Below, piece by piece: positions 26,844 through 36,155 of a DNA stretch of 64,000 bases (within the stretch, counting starts at the first letter, position 1; every line of letters starts with the position of its first letter). The position numbers and the translations under genes are program-made. Source of the DNA: Nodosilinea sp. WJT8-NPBG4 (GTDB lineage: Bacteria; Cyanobacteriota; Cyanobacteriia; Phormidesmidales; Phormidesmidaceae); assembly GCA_019359285.1 (NCBI GenBank), contig JAHHHQ010000064.1, positions 1-64,000 of the forward strand, written 5' to 3'. The notes beneath the pieces are model-generated. The model was not told the DNA's origin, ran no database searches, and was given only the letters and a program-made list of their open reading frames with translations.

Positions 26844-28796
26844 ATGGTTAAATCCTATCGACGTATCTTCCAGCTTGGGCACGGGCTGATGGTGAGCTGG
26901 GCGGTGTTTGGGGCGATCGCCCTGACTTCCCAGCACCCATGGATTGTGCTGATTGAGGGTCAGGCTCAGTCGTTTTTGCTGCGGCTGCGGGGGCCGGTGG
27001 CCCCACCCGAGGAAATTGTGATTGTGGGCATTGACGAATATTCGTTGGCCCAGGGCGATCTGTACCAGGCCGAGCCAGAACGCTATCCGTTTTTGGAACC
27101 CCTAGCGATCTGGCCCTGGCAGCGCCAAGCCTATGCCCAGGCGATTGAGCAATTGATGGCCGCTGGGGCTAAGGCCGTGGCCCTTGATGTGCTGCTGGTT
27201 GATCCTAGCGGCTACGGACCCGACGATGATGCAGCTTTAGACGCAACTCTGGCTCGGTGGGGCGATCGCGTGGCCCTAGCCGCCGCCTACGACGTGTCGA
27301 GCAGCGACTTTGGTCTATTTACTAACCTGTTACAGCCCGTCTATAGCAGCCAGACCCAGGTGGGCCTCATTAACTTAGAGGTCGATGCCGACGGCAAGCA
27401 TCGCGCCTTTCCCGATCGCGGCATTGCCACCCTGCGGCAGGCCCACCAATTCTCTGATAATTTACCGTCTCTGGCAGGGGCAACCCTGGCGGCAGCCAAC
27501 TATCCCAGCCCAAAGCGCCAGAGCCAACAGCTCTTCTTTTACGGCCCGGCGGGCAGCTTCCCGGTGGTGTCGTTTGTGCAGTTGCTTGACCCCACCAACT
27601 GGCCCCTAATCGCCGATCAGTTTGAAGGCAAAATCGTGCTAATTGGCCCTATGGCCACGTCGTTTCAAGACCGCAAGCGCACCCCCAGCGATGAGGCCAT
27701 GCCAGGGGTTGAAATCCACGCCCACGCCCTGGCCGCGCTGATGGAGGACCGGGTGGTCAACGCTGCGATCGCTAACCCCCTAGCTCAGGGCTTGCTGACG
27801 GCGATCGCTATTGGCGCCATCGGTCTGGGGCTCGGCTACCGCTTTACGCAGCCCGTGCCCAGACTGGTGAGCTTTGTGGGCGCAATCGCCGCCTGGGGAG
27901 CGCTCGCGTACCTGCTGATGGTGCACCGCGATCGCCTCATGCCCGTCGCCATCCCCGTCGCCTGTCTGGGCATGGGCGGTGTCACCTACATAGCCACCGG
28001 GGCTGTCAGCAACCGACTCGAAGAACAGCGCCTGCGCCGCACCCTAGAGCGCTATGTGGCCCCGTCGGTGGCCCAAGAGATTCTCAACCAGCCCGAGGAC
28101 TTTACCAGCCTCACCGTGGGGCAAAAGTTTCAGGCGGCGGTGCTGTTTTCAGATATTCGCGGGTTTAGCCGCATTTCATATCAGCTGGGAGCAGTTGAAA
28201 CCGTCAGCCTGCTCAACTCCTACCTAGATGTGATGGTGGCCGCCATTCTGGAGTACCGGGGCACCATCGACAAGTTTATTGGCGATGCGGTGATGGCCGA
28301 GTTTGGTGCCCCCAAATCCCTTGGGCCAGAGCAGGACGCCTTGGGGGCCGTCTCCGCCGCTCTAGCCATGCGAAAGGCACTCGCCACTCTGCGCGTCTCT
28401 CTCAAAGAAAAAGGACTGCCGCCACTCTTCAACGGCATTGGCATTAGCTACGGCGAGCTGGTGGTAGGCAATGTGGGTTCGGTGCAGCGGCTAGAATACA
28501 CCGCCATTGGCGACACCGTGAACGTGGCCAGCCGCATCGAGGGGTTGACCAAAATGATTGGCACCGATCTGCTCATCACTCAGCCCTGCTACGACCTGGT
28601 GAAAGATCACATCATCACCGTCGACCACGGTACGCACTTTTTGGCCGGGCGTGAGCAAGAATCGGTTCAAGTGTACGGCGTCGTGGCCTTTAAGAACGAA
28701 AGCGACGACCTCTACCAGCAGGTGCAAAAAGACCTCATTCAACACTTGAGCCAACCGAAGGCAATAACCTTGACCAGCAGGGAAAAACCAACCTGA
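26844..28796 (+). CDS. CHASE2-domain class III adenylate cyclase
   Basis: 650 aa. One N-terminal membrane helix (about 14-36), an extracytoplasmic CHASE2 sensor (about 45-300), three helices (about 312-333, 340-361, 366-388) and a catalytic domain (about 425-620). Metal-binding Asp are D437 (FSDIRG) and D481 (FIGDAVMA). Base recognition is K477 with T553 (EYTAIGD), and transition-state residues N560 and R564 are present. The Lys/Thr pair marks an adenylate cyclase of class IIIb, whose members are often stimulated by bicarbonate or CO2. It therefore probably makes cAMP in response to an external signal, perhaps through the upstream FecR protein. Confidence 0.94.
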   Translation: MVKSYRRIFQLGHGLMVSWAVFGAIALTSQHPWIVLIEGQAQSFLLRLRGPVAPPEEIVIVGIDEYSLAQGDLYQAEPERYPFLEPLAIWPWQRQAYAQAIEQLMAAGAKAVALDVLLVDPSGYGPDDDAALDATLARWGDRVALAAAYDVSSSDFGLFTNLLQPVYSSQTQVGLINLEVDADGKHRAFPDRGIATLRQAHQFSDNLPSLAGATLAAANYPSPKRQSQQLFFYGPAGSFPVVSFVQLLDPTNWPLIADQFEGKIVLIGPMATSFQDRKRTPSDEAMPGVEIHAHALAALMEDRVVNAAIANPLAQGLLTAIAIGAIGLGLGYRFTQPVPRLVSFVGAIAAWGALAYLLMVHRDRLMPVAIPVACLGMGGVTYIATGAVSNRLEEQRLRRTLERYVAPSVAQEILNQPEDFTSLTVGQKFQAAVLFSDIRGFSRISYQLGAVETVSLLNSYLDVMVAAILEYRGTIDKFIGDAVMAEFGAPKSLGPEQDALGAVSAALAMRKALATLRVSLKEKGLPPLFNGIGISYGELVVGNVGSVQRLEYTAIGDTVNVASRIEGLTKMIGTDLLITQPCYDLVKDHIITVDHGTHFLAGREQESVQVYGVVAFKNESDDLYQQVQKDLIQHLSQPKAITLTSREKPT

Positions 28797-28881
28797 CATC
28801 GCGAAAGCAAGAAGGGTAAAGGATAATAGTAGGCCTGGGCTCTGGAAATCCTGAATAGTCTTGGCTGACGCTTCCCCACAA

Positions 28882-28920
28882 CAAAAAGGGGGAGTCAGTT
28901 TAGACACTGATCTCGCCCCT
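28882..28920 (-). terminator. rho-independent terminator of rpe
   Basis: On the minus strand a G/C-rich stem with small bulges (28887-28920) is followed directly by TTTTTG (28886-28881). It lies 54 nt after the rpe stop. A second 7-bp hairpin, CGTCTAC/GTAGACG, is at 28924-28948. Confidence 0.75.
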
Positions 28921-28973
28921 CGACGTCTACATCGCAGGAAAGTAGACGGTGTTAAATTTTACAGTTGACCGAG

Positions 28974-29681
28974 CTAGACGGCAGCTAGTTCGGGGGCAGG
29001 GCGCTTGCTGTGGCGAATGCCTTCGATCGCCGCCGCATAGTCCGGCGCGTTGAACACCGCTGAACCAGCGACGATCGCATTGGCTCCAGCTTCCAGCACC
29101 TGCCAGGTGTTGTTGGCCTTCAGACCACCATCCACTTCAATCCAGGGATCTAGACCGCGCTCGTCGCACATGGTGCGCAGGGCACGAATTTTGTCGACCA
29201 TGGTGGGGATGAAGCTCTGGCCGCCGAAGCCGGGGTTAACGCTCATGATCAGCACCAGATCGCAGAGGTCGAGCACATTCTCGATCAGCGACAGCGGGGT
29301 GCCGGGGTTGAGCACCACGCCCGCCTCTTTGCCCAGCTCTTTGATCTGGCCCAGGGTGCGGTGCAGGTGGGGTGAGGCGTTGTGCTCGCAATGAACAGTG
29401 ATGATGTCAGCGCCAGCCTTGGCAAAATCGGCGACATACTTTTCGGGCTCGACGATCATCAGGTGCACGTCGAGGGGCTTTTGGGTGACGGGGCGAATCG
29501 CCTCGACAATCAGGGGGCCAATGGTGATATTGGGCACAAAGCGACCATCCATCACGTCCACATGAATCCAGTCAGCACCGGCTTCATCAGCGGCCTTGAT
29601 CTCTTCACCCAGGCGGCTAAAATCAGCCGAGAGAATGGAGGGAGAGATAACGACGGACTTTTGAGAAGAGGTGTGAGGCAT
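28974..29681 (-). CDS. rpe: ribulose-phosphate 3-epimerase
   Basis: 235 aa TIM barrel. Starts SPSILSADFSRLGEEI. Metal and catalytic residues lie in WIHVDVMDGRFVPNITIG, DVHLMI and the catalytic Asp of EVDGGLK. MSVNPGFGGQSFI binds the phosphate. It interconverts Ru5P and Xu5P in the Calvin cycle and pentose phosphate pathway. AGGAGA precedes the ATG by about 10 nt. Confidence 0.97.
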   Translation of the reverse strand: MPHTSSQKSVVISPSILSADFSRLGEEIKAADEAGADWIHVDVMDGRFVPNITIGPLIVEAIRPVTQKPLDVHLMIVEPEKYVADFAKAGADIITVHCEHNASPHLHRTLGQIKELGKEAGVVLNPGTPLSLIENVLDLCDLVLIMSVNPGFGGQSFIPTMVDKIRALRTMCDERGLDPWIEVDGGLKANNTWQVLEAGANAIVAGSAVFNAPDYAAAIEGIRHSKRPAPELAAV

Positions 29682-29814
29682 GGGGAATGGTTCTCCTGTG
29701 CGTTTGTGTTTATCTTAACAAAGTCTTAAAATCTCTTCTCACAAAAGTTCTGAATTTGAGAGGATTCTCAAACAATATATGATGAAGCCCTTGGATCGCC
29801 CAAAGGGTAAAGGC

Positions 29815-29950
29815 TTTGTCAAGTTAAGAATTGGGCACTCCTGTAGGTTGGGTGAAACGCAGTGTTTGCGGAGCGTCTCCGGAGGAAAAAACCTAACGCC
29901 AGACTGTGTTTTGTTGGGTTCTGCTAGCGCGCCACTCGACCTACATGGTT
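29815..29950. repeat. dispersed intergenic repeat with GTTGGGT ends
   Basis: Contains GTTGGGTGAAACGC (about 29848) and TTGTTGGGTTCTGC (about 29912) around a CGGAG-CGT-CTCCG hairpin (29878-29890). Short elements with these GTTGGGTG-AAACG words are frequent between cyanobacterial genes. No gene is supported in 29682-29976. Confidence 0.4.
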
Positions 29951-29976
29951 AACCGCATACTCAACGTTCAAAACCA

Positions 29977-31173
29977 TTAGGCATTCGACAGTCGAGCCAT
30001 CGCTTGACCAGCCAATGCGGTGTGGGTCTCGGCCAGCAGATGCGGAATCTTCTCGGCGTGGGGGCTGCGGCGCAGACATTCAGAAAGATCCACCTGACTC
30101 AAGTTCTCGGCCTTTTCACCGGGGAACCAGTGACCCGCGTTGCCCAGCATGTTGTAGCGGGCCTTGGCGTAGTCTTCCATATCAAAGGCGAGCAGCAAGT
30201 TGCGCAGCCGCAAAATGGCGGGGATGTTGATATTGCCAGGGGTGTCGTCGGGGCTGGGCAACCCGATCGCCCAGGTGCGGAGCCAGTCTTCGCCCAGTAC
30301 GGTTTGGGCATGGTGATGCAGGCGATCGAGCACAGGCTTGAGGTGCGCATCGGCGTCTTCCAGCAGGGGCAGCGTCTTGAGGTGCTCATCAAAGTCGGTG
30401 GGCCGCGCCGCTCCAATGCTGAGGGTATGCACCTGAGGGTGGCTGAGGCAAAACAGATCGTTGAACACGATCGGGCTGAGCGGGTCGCACAGGTCTATCA
30501 ACTTGGCGGGCGGGCTATATAGATGCCCCCCCTTATCGGATGGGCTGATAATAAAGACGCCGACATCGTAGCGCTGGGCGGTGTCGATCGCAGCCCAATT
30601 GTCCTGGTTGACGTAGTACCAATGCAGGTTGACGTAGTCGAATTGGTTGGATGCGATCGCCTGCTGAATTACCGCCGTTGGTGCATGGGTCGAGAAACCA
30701 ATAAACCGCACCCGCCCCTGCCGCTGAAACTCGCGGGCCACCTCCATGCAGCCGCCGGGGCGCAGGGTCCAATCTAAGATTTCAGCCGTGTTGATGCCGT
30801 GGAGCCCGAGCAGATCAACGGTGTCTAACCGCAGGTTAGCTAGCGATTGAGTCAGGTTTTGGCGAAACTCAGCGGGGTCGGCGGTGGGAGAGACTTTGGT
30901 TTGCACAATCAGGCTTTCTCGATCTAAGCCCGGCAAAATCTGTCCCAGCTGAACTTCGGATGTACCGTAGCCCCGCGCGGTTTCGATGTGGTTAATGCCC
31001 ACCGCCAGCGCCCGGCGAATCGTGGCCTCTAAATTCTCCTGATTCTGGCGGGGAATATCCGTCGGCGGCACGTCTTTCCACGAGTGCCGATACCGCATGC
31101 CACCGCAGGAGAATACGGGCATCTGAAGCTCAGTGCGACCAAAGCGGCGGTACTGCATAGGAGATGAATTCAC
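29977..31173 (-). CDS. aldo/keto reductase
   Basis: 398 aa. The aldo/keto reductase barrel (about 8-270) has the catalytic tetrad in ETARGYGTSE (Asp replaced by Glu-Thr context, Tyr present), VQTKVSP (Lys) and LGLHGIN (His). The C-terminal 100 residues are helical without the Cys-rich 4Fe-4S motif that some longer members carry. Substrate unknown. Divergent from the Mn-catalase gene. Confidence 0.88.
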   Translation of the reverse strand: MNSSPMQYRRFGRTELQMPVFSCGGMRYRHSWKDVPPTDIPRQNQENLEATIRRALAVGINHIETARGYGTSEVQLGQILPGLDRESLIVQTKVSPTADPAEFRQNLTQSLANLRLDTVDLLGLHGINTAEILDWTLRPGGCMEVAREFQRQGRVRFIGFSTHAPTAVIQQAIASNQFDYVNLHWYYVNQDNWAAIDTAQRYDVGVFIISPSDKGGHLYSPPAKLIDLCDPLSPIVFNDLFCLSHPQVHTLSIGAARPTDFDEHLKTLPLLEDADAHLKPVLDRLHHHAQTVLGEDWLRTWAIGLPSPDDTPGNINIPAILRLRNLLLAFDMEDYAKARYNMLGNAGHWFPGEKAENLSQVDLSECLRRSPHAEKIPHLLAETHTALAGQAMARLSNA

Positions 31174-31503
31174 AAAACAAAGGGCTATCCCTCACGGTAG
31201 TCAAGGGATTGCTGGTTGTAAAGGTGCGCCTAGGGCAGGGGTGAACTGAGAGGAGATTGTAGGAATGCTTTGCCTGCCGAGCGTTAATGTGCCCACGGCG
31301 ACTAAAGTGCTCTACTAAATTAGCCAGAGGGGCGAATAAACCTTTAGCAGGAGTCCCCCTACAGCTATGGGGGAAGATCGAGCAAAAGCACATTTTAATG
31401 ACCCCTTTGAGAGATAAGAAACCCTTTTCATTTCGCAACCATGAAGGCAGTAGAGGAGCAGACTTCTAATGCTCTTTCCAATGCTGTTCACCAGAAAAAA
31501 TGC
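31174..31503. other. divergent intergenic region, aldo/keto reductase and Mn-catalase
   Basis: 330 bp with no gene I can support. The frame of the catalase stays open from 31441, but the family numbering argues that translation begins at 31504. Redox-responsive sites may lie here; none could be identified by eye. Confidence 0.4.
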
Positions 31504-32376
31504 ATGTTTTACCACAAGAAGCGCCTGCAATATTTCACCAAGCCTGACAAGCCCGATCCGGTTTACGCAAAACAGCTACAAGAGCTGATTGGTGGGCCTT
31601 TCGGTGAAATGACTGTCATGATGCAGTACCTCCTTCAAGGCTGGAATTGCCGGGGTCCTGCAAAATACAAAGATATGATGCTCGACATTGGCACCGAAGA
31701 GATTGGCCACGTTGAAATGCTGGCCAATATGATTGCTCATTTGGTTGACAAAGCCCCTGCGGATGTTCAAGAAAAATCCGCTATGGACCCCATTGTAGAA
31801 GGGGTGCTGGGCGGCATGAAAACTGAAGACATCATTATGTCTAGCATGAATCCCAAACATGCCATTGTGACTGGTGGTGGGGCGCTGCCCGCCGACAGCA
31901 CGGGCTATCCCTGGAACGGTAACTACGTTGTGGCCTCAGGCAACCTGATGGCTGACTTTTACTCCAACGTGCAGGCCGAGGCCCAGGGTCGTCTACAGGC
32001 CATCCGTCTGTATGAAATGTCTACCGACCCCGGCGTAAAAGACACCCTGAGCTACATGATTGCCCGCGATACTATGCACCAAAATCAGTGGTTAGCGGCG
32101 ATCGAAGAACTCAAGGCCGATGGGTTAGAAGAAATGCCGGTGCCCAGTCAATTCCCGCGATCGCAGGAGAAACAGGACGTCTCTTACCAGTTCTGGAATT
32201 TGTCAGAAGGCACCGACAGCAACCAAGGTCGTTGGGCAAAAGGCCCTAGCCCTGATGGCAAAGGCGAGTTTGAATATCTGGAAAATCCAGAGCCTCAAGG
32301 TCCTGAGGGTGAAGCTCCAATTCCCAACCCCAAACTTTACTCCACTCCTAAGCAGCCGCTTAAGGTTAAGCAGTAG
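31504..32376 (+). CDS. manganese catalase
   Basis: 290 aa from ATG 31504 (MFYHKKRLQY). The dimanganese ligands fall at E35, E66, H69, E159 and H192. The first three have exactly the numbering of the Lactobacillus plantarum enzyme and the last two are shifted by 11, which supports this start over ATG 31441. The C-terminal tail (about 235-290) is Pro/Gly-rich, as in other members where it wraps round the hexamer. It dismutates hydrogen peroxide. Confidence 0.94.
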   Translation: MFYHKKRLQYFTKPDKPDPVYAKQLQELIGGPFGEMTVMMQYLLQGWNCRGPAKYKDMMLDIGTEEIGHVEMLANMIAHLVDKAPADVQEKSAMDPIVEGVLGGMKTEDIIMSSMNPKHAIVTGGGALPADSTGYPWNGNYVVASGNLMADFYSNVQAEAQGRLQAIRLYEMSTDPGVKDTLSYMIARDTMHQNQWLAAIEELKADGLEEMPVPSQFPRSQEKQDVSYQFWNLSEGTDSNQGRWAKGPSPDGKGEFEYLENPEPQGPEGEAPIPNPKLYSTPKQPLKVKQ

Positions 32377-32480
32377 AGAGTAAGTCTAGGGGTCAGGTAC
32401 CTTCAACGCTGCTTAAGGGTTCTGCTGTGCACCTAACAGTCATCTGACCTCTTAGCGAATCGGGTCTCCTCTTAAAGGGG

Positions 32481-32532
32481 ACGGGTGCCTTTTGCACACC
32501 CAAGGTCATCTATGGGATACAAAGGCACTCGT
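32481..32532 (+). terminator. possible terminator hairpin after Mn-catalase
   Basis: ACGGGTGCCTTT (32481-32492) pairs with AAAGGCACTCGT (32521-32532) with one G-U, loop 28 nt. There is no T-run, so the role is uncertain. Confidence 0.35.
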
Positions 32533-32596
32533 CTTCTGGGTAGGCATTTTCTTAAAAGTGGAACCCAAAATTAATTGATGAGTACCCACTAATCAT

Positions 32597-32806
32597 AAAC
32601 GCTTTCACCTTTTCTAATAACGTGAAAGCGTTACTTATGAATGGGTAAGCAATATCAACAAACGGGTTCCCGTACTCAACAGATAGGTGCTCATCAACAA
32701 CAAACGCTTTCACGTTACTTGATTATGAGAAAGGATTACTTATGAATGAGTAAGCAATAACAGCAAACGGGTTCGCCATATCAAGTGGTTTGTTTGATCA
32801 GATCCA
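32597..32806. repeat. tandem 105-bp direct repeat with internal hairpin
   Basis: AAACGCTTTCAC, TTACTTATGAATG and AAACGGGTTC each recur exactly 105 bp apart (32597/32702, 32631/32736, 32661/32766). In the first unit AACGCTTTCAC (32598-32608) and GTGAAAGCGTT (32622-32632) form a perfect 11-bp hairpin; in the second the right arm is degraded. No protein product is supported on the plus strand. Confidence 0.75.
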
Positions 32807-33003
32807 AAAAATAGGGGCCTGATGGCCTGGGAGTTGGAGATGATGGCTACCACCTCGGGGAGAACGGCGGCTGGCTCCGGCCCCGAGGAATTTGCAATCG
32901 CTAGGGCCGGTGGCACCATTACCAGCAGCGCCACTGACAACCCCAGCAGCAGCCAGTGTCTAAGCCGTCGCCTCTGAGGGCGCCAATCTGTTAAAAAACC
33001 CAT
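32740..33003 (-). CDS. hypothetical small secreted or membrane protein (doubtful)
   Basis: 87 aa. The N-terminus has a basic stretch (RPQRRRLRHW) and one hydrophobic helix ending PALAIA, like a signal peptide. The last 20 codons run into the 105-bp repeat, and no ribosome binding site is visible. It may be a real small exported protein whose 3' end was altered by the repeat, or a chance frame. Confidence 0.35.
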   Translation of the reverse strand: MGFLTDWRPQRRRLRHWLLLGLSVALLVMVPPALAIANSSGPEPAAVLPEVVAIISNSQAIRPLFFGSDQTNHLIWRTRLLLLLTHS

Positions 33004-33172
33004 AGCGTTGATTGCTGGCTGTAGAACACTAACCCTTCACCCTAGGCCGATTGGGTATGAGCAGTGTAGGACGGCTAACTGCTAAGCATGCGGAATCACG
33101 TATTTCCTTAAAAAAACCGGGCGATCGCGCCTAAAGCCGATTACATCTGCCAACTCTGCTACACCTGAGCAC

Positions 33173-33217
33173 AAAAATAGCCGAGGGCTGCGACTCCGCT
33201 TAGCCCTCGGCTATTTT
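33173..33217 (-). terminator. rho-independent terminator of rpiA
   Basis: A perfect 16-bp stem (33174-33189 with 33202-33217) with a 12-nt loop, followed on the minus strand by a T-run, 20 nt after the rpiA stop. Confidence 0.9.
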
Positions 33218-33237
33218 CAAACTGGAATTTGCAATCC

Positions 33238-33945
33238 CTACAGCTTGCGAACGCTAGCCTGGCCGTCCTTGACTTCACCCACCAGCACTTCGGTGGCTAC
33301 GCCCACAAACAGGCCGTTGTCGAGCACACCGGGGATATTGTTGATGGTCTTTTCTAAACCCGCAGGGTCGTCGATCGCATCAAACTTGACGTCCAAAATC
33401 ATGTTGCCCTGGTCGGTGATCACCGGGCCGTCCTTTTTGATGCCCATGCGCAGGTCGGGCTTGCCGCCGAGGGCTTCCAGAGCTTTAGTGACAGGAGTAA
33501 CGGCCAGGGGCATGACTTCAACGGGCAGAGCAAAGGTCGTACCTAATTTATCCACCAGCTTCGAGCTATCGACAACGACGATGAATTCTTTAGCGAGAGA
33601 ATCCACAATTTTCTCGCGGGTGTGGGCAGCACCGCCTCCCTTCACCAGGTTCATCTGAGGGTCAACTTCGTCGGCCCCGTCAATAGCCAAAGCAATCTCG
33701 TCGCCTTCATCCAGCGTGGTGAGGGGAATGCCGTACTGCTTAGCCAGCACCGACGCCTGAAAGGAGGTGGGCACGCCCTTGATGTTGCTAATTTCACCGC
33801 TCGCCAGCCGTTCGCCAATGAACTGAATGGCATAGGCGGTGGTCGACCCGGTGCCCAAGCCCACTACGGTGTTTGACTGCACCCGCGCCGCCGCCTGGCG
33901 GCCCACTTCCTGCTTCATCAATTTGACAGGATCCATCTCGGTCAT
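33238..33945 (-). CDS. rpiA: ribose-5-phosphate isomerase A
   Basis: 235 aa from ATG 33945, preceded by AGAGGA at about 9 nt; the longer frame adds 15 residues without support. Active-site motifs VGLGTGSTTAYAI, AIDGADEVDPQMNLVKGGGAAHTREKI and the KLVDKLG region are present. It interconverts ribose 5-phosphate and ribulose 5-phosphate for the Calvin cycle. Confidence 0.97.
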   Translation of the reverse strand: MTEMDPVKLMKQEVGRQAAARVQSNTVVGLGTGSTTAYAIQFIGERLASGEISNIKGVPTSFQASVLAKQYGIPLTTLDEGDEIALAIDGADEVDPQMNLVKGGGAAHTREKIVDSLAKEFIVVVDSSKLVDKLGTTFALPVEVMPLAVTPVTKALEALGGKPDLRMGIKKDGPVITDQGNMILDVKFDAIDDPAGLEKTINNIPGVLDNGLFVGVATEVLVGEVKDGQASVRKL

Positions 33946-34073
33946 GGCTTTAAGTCCTCTGCACGTTGCTGCATTTTCGGTCTCTAGCATGACCTAAAGC
34001 GGGGCGGCTGCATAGGGAGTGAGGGGGTGAAGGGGTAAGGGGGTGAGGGGTAGATGGTGGGAGCGCTAACATT

Positions 34074-34094
34074 GTAGGGTGGGCACTGCCCACC
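34074..34094. repeat. dispersed palindromic repeat copy
   Basis: GTAGGGTGGGCACTGCCCACC, with the dyad GGTGGGCA-C-TGCCCACC. Same family as 3878-3898, 54499-54519 and 55827-55846. A G-rich tract (34010-34060) precedes it. It ends only 22 nt before the hydrolase start codon. Confidence 0.65.
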
Positions 34095-34115
34095 ATCCCC
34101 ACTCGGCGTTGTGCT

Positions 34116-35057
34116 GTGCCTCTACCTCCGACATTACTCAGCAGCCTATCTTCTGGCCTCAGCGAGGCGGGCTACCAGCGCTTTTGGCACTGGCGAGGCT
34201 GGCGCATTCGCTATTGGTTTCACCCCGGGCCGGGGGATGCAGCGTTGCCGCCAGTGCTGTTGATTCACGGGTTTGGGGCCAACCTCAACCAGTGGCGGCA
34301 CAACTTACCCGCCCTGAGCCAGGTAGCTCCGGTCTATGCCATTGACCTGCTAGGCTTTGGTGATTCTGAGAAGGCGGCAACGCTCTACGGCGCAGAGCTA
34401 TGGGCGGCACAGGTAGCAGATTTCATTCACCAGGTAATTGGTCAGCCAGTGGCGCTGCTGGGCCATTCCCTGGGGGCGCTGGTGGCGCTGACGGCCGCCC
34501 ACAACCATCCCGACTGGGTGAAGCAGCTAGCGTTGATTACGCTGCCGCTGGAGGCCAACCGCGAGGATCTGGTGGCAGGCTGGGTAGCGGCCCTGGCGCT
34601 GCGGGTCGAGAGCTGGGTCGCCAACCCGCTGCTGATGCGATCGCTCTTTGCCCTAGTGCGCCGCCCCGGCATTTTGCGGCGAGCGCTAGCAGGCATCTAC
34701 ACGGTGGCTGACCGAGTAGACGATGACTTAGTGAATTTGTTTGCGCTGCCCCCCAACGATCGCGGCGCGGCCCGAACGCTGTGCTATCTGGTGCGATCGC
34801 GCACCGATCCCAGTTTTAGCCCCTCGGTCAAAGACATGGTCGCCACGCTGGCAGTACCCACACTGCTGCTCTGGGGCGACCAAGACCGCGTCATCCCTGT
34901 CGCCCTGGCCGCAGGGCTAACGGCCCTGAACCCGCAGCTTTCCCTAGAGGTGGTGCCCGATGGTGGCCACTGCCTCTACGACGAATCCGACGTCGACTTC
35001 AATGCCCGCATACAGGAGTGGCTGCGGGAAGCAAGCCCATCCTTGCAGCCGTCCTAA
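34116..35057 (+). CDS. alpha/beta hydrolase
   Basis: 313 aa with GTG start. The oxyanion hole is HGFG (51-54), the nucleophile S118 in GHSLG, the acid in LLLWGDQDRVIP and the base in DGGHCLYDE. A helical cap lies at about 150-230. Plant and cyanobacterial relatives include chlorophyll-related hydrolases and many of unknown substrate. It ends 6 nt before the convergent kinase gene. Confidence 0.9.
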   Translation: MPLPPTLLSSLSSGLSEAGYQRFWHWRGWRIRYWFHPGPGDAALPPVLLIHGFGANLNQWRHNLPALSQVAPVYAIDLLGFGDSEKAATLYGAELWAAQVADFIHQVIGQPVALLGHSLGALVALTAAHNHPDWVKQLALITLPLEANREDLVAGWVAALALRVESWVANPLLMRSLFALVRRPGILRRALAGIYTVADRVDDDLVNLFALPPNDRGAARTLCYLVRSRTDPSFSPSVKDMVATLAVPTLLLWGDQDRVIPVALAAGLTALNPQLSLEVVPDGGHCLYDESDVDFNARIQEWLREASPSLQPS

Positions 35058-35063
35058 GATTGC

Positions 35064-36155
35064 TTAGGGCAGCGACACCGGCCCTGCCGAACGCCCTTGC
35101 CCTTGCCCTTGCGATTGCGGCAGCGATCGCTTTTTGCGCCACTTGCGAATCGCCTGGGCCTCCCGCTGAATGGGGGTCAGGTAGGCATCGCTGGGTAAAT
35201 CACCAGACTCATCGCCAAATTCGTCGGGCGGGTGCTGACGCGTATTCATGCAGCCGGCCAGCACGTCGAGGTGGGGCTCTAGCTCCAGGGCGCGCTCCAG
35301 CTCGTCAACGGTGGTGTAACGGTCCTGGGAGTCGGGCAGCAGCATGCGATCGAGCACCATGGTCAGGTGGGGGCTGACGGTGACGGTGTGGTGCCAACGA
35401 ATCACGCCGCTTTGGGGGTCTTGGTCAAACTCAATGGGGGTGCGGGCAGTGAGCAGATACAGGCAGGTCATGCCCAAGGCGTAGACGTCGCTGGCGTAGC
35501 AGGGACGCAAAGCCAACTGCTCGGGTGGGGCAAAGCCAGGGGTGCCGACGAACTGGGTGGCCGGAGCCTGCATCGCGCCTTCATCCACGTCGGAGAGGAA
35601 CTCGCGCACGGCCCCAAAGTCAATTAGCACCAGGCGGCGATCGCGCTCGCTGCGAATGATGTTGGGGGGCTTAATGTCGCGGTGAATAATGCGATTGCGG
35701 TGAATGAACCGCACCACCGGGATAATTTCGCGCAGAAAAAACTTAACCTGGGCCTCAGTCAGCCGCCCCTGGCGACGCACTTCCTGGGCAAGAGTTTCGC
35801 CATGCACGTATTCCTGCACCAGGTAAAACTCGCCCCCGGTGGTGAAGTAGTCGAGCAGCTGCGGAATCTGCGAATGGCTGCCTAGGTTAGCCAAAGCTCG
35901 AGCCTCGCGGCGAAACCGCACCTTGGCCCGCTCTAGGGATAGCTCACTGCCCGCCTTGGGGCAGAGCTGCTTAATCACGCAGTAGGGTTCCCCTGGCAAG
36001 GTAGCGTTTTGAGCCAGATAGGTGACGCCAAAGCCGCCCTGACCCAGCTTTTTGAGCACGCGGTAGCGATCGCGAAACAGCCGGTGCGACTGATAATAGT
36101 GGCGAATTTCAGAATTGGCCGCCCGGTCGAGGGGTTGGCCCGGTGAATTGACCAT
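35064..36155 (-). CDS. serine/threonine protein kinase
   Basis: 363 aa from ATG 36155 (a TTG at 36176 is possible). The kinase domain has the Gly-rich loop GQGGFG (38-43), the ATP-binding K62 in CVIKQL, HRDIKPPN (158-165), DFG (179-181) and GTPGFAPPEQ. A soluble C-terminal tail of about 80 residues follows. There is no membrane helix or repeat domain, so it is a cytoplasmic Hanks-type kinase of the cyanobacterial Spk kind. Partner proteins are not evident from neighbours. Confidence 0.94.
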   Translation of the reverse strand: MVNSPGQPLDRAANSEIRHYYQSHRLFRDRYRVLKKLGQGGFGVTYLAQNATLPGEPYCVIKQLCPKAGSELSLERAKVRFRREARALANLGSHSQIPQLLDYFTTGGEFYLVQEYVHGETLAQEVRRQGRLTEAQVKFFLREIIPVVRFIHRNRIIHRDIKPPNIIRSERDRRLVLIDFGAVREFLSDVDEGAMQAPATQFVGTPGFAPPEQLALRPCYASDVYALGMTCLYLLTARTPIEFDQDPQSGVIRWHHTVTVSPHLTMVLDRMLLPDSQDRYTTVDELERALELEPHLDVLAGCMNTRQHPPDEFGDESGDLPSDAYLTPIQREAQAIRKWRKKRSLPQSQGQGQGRSAGPVSLP

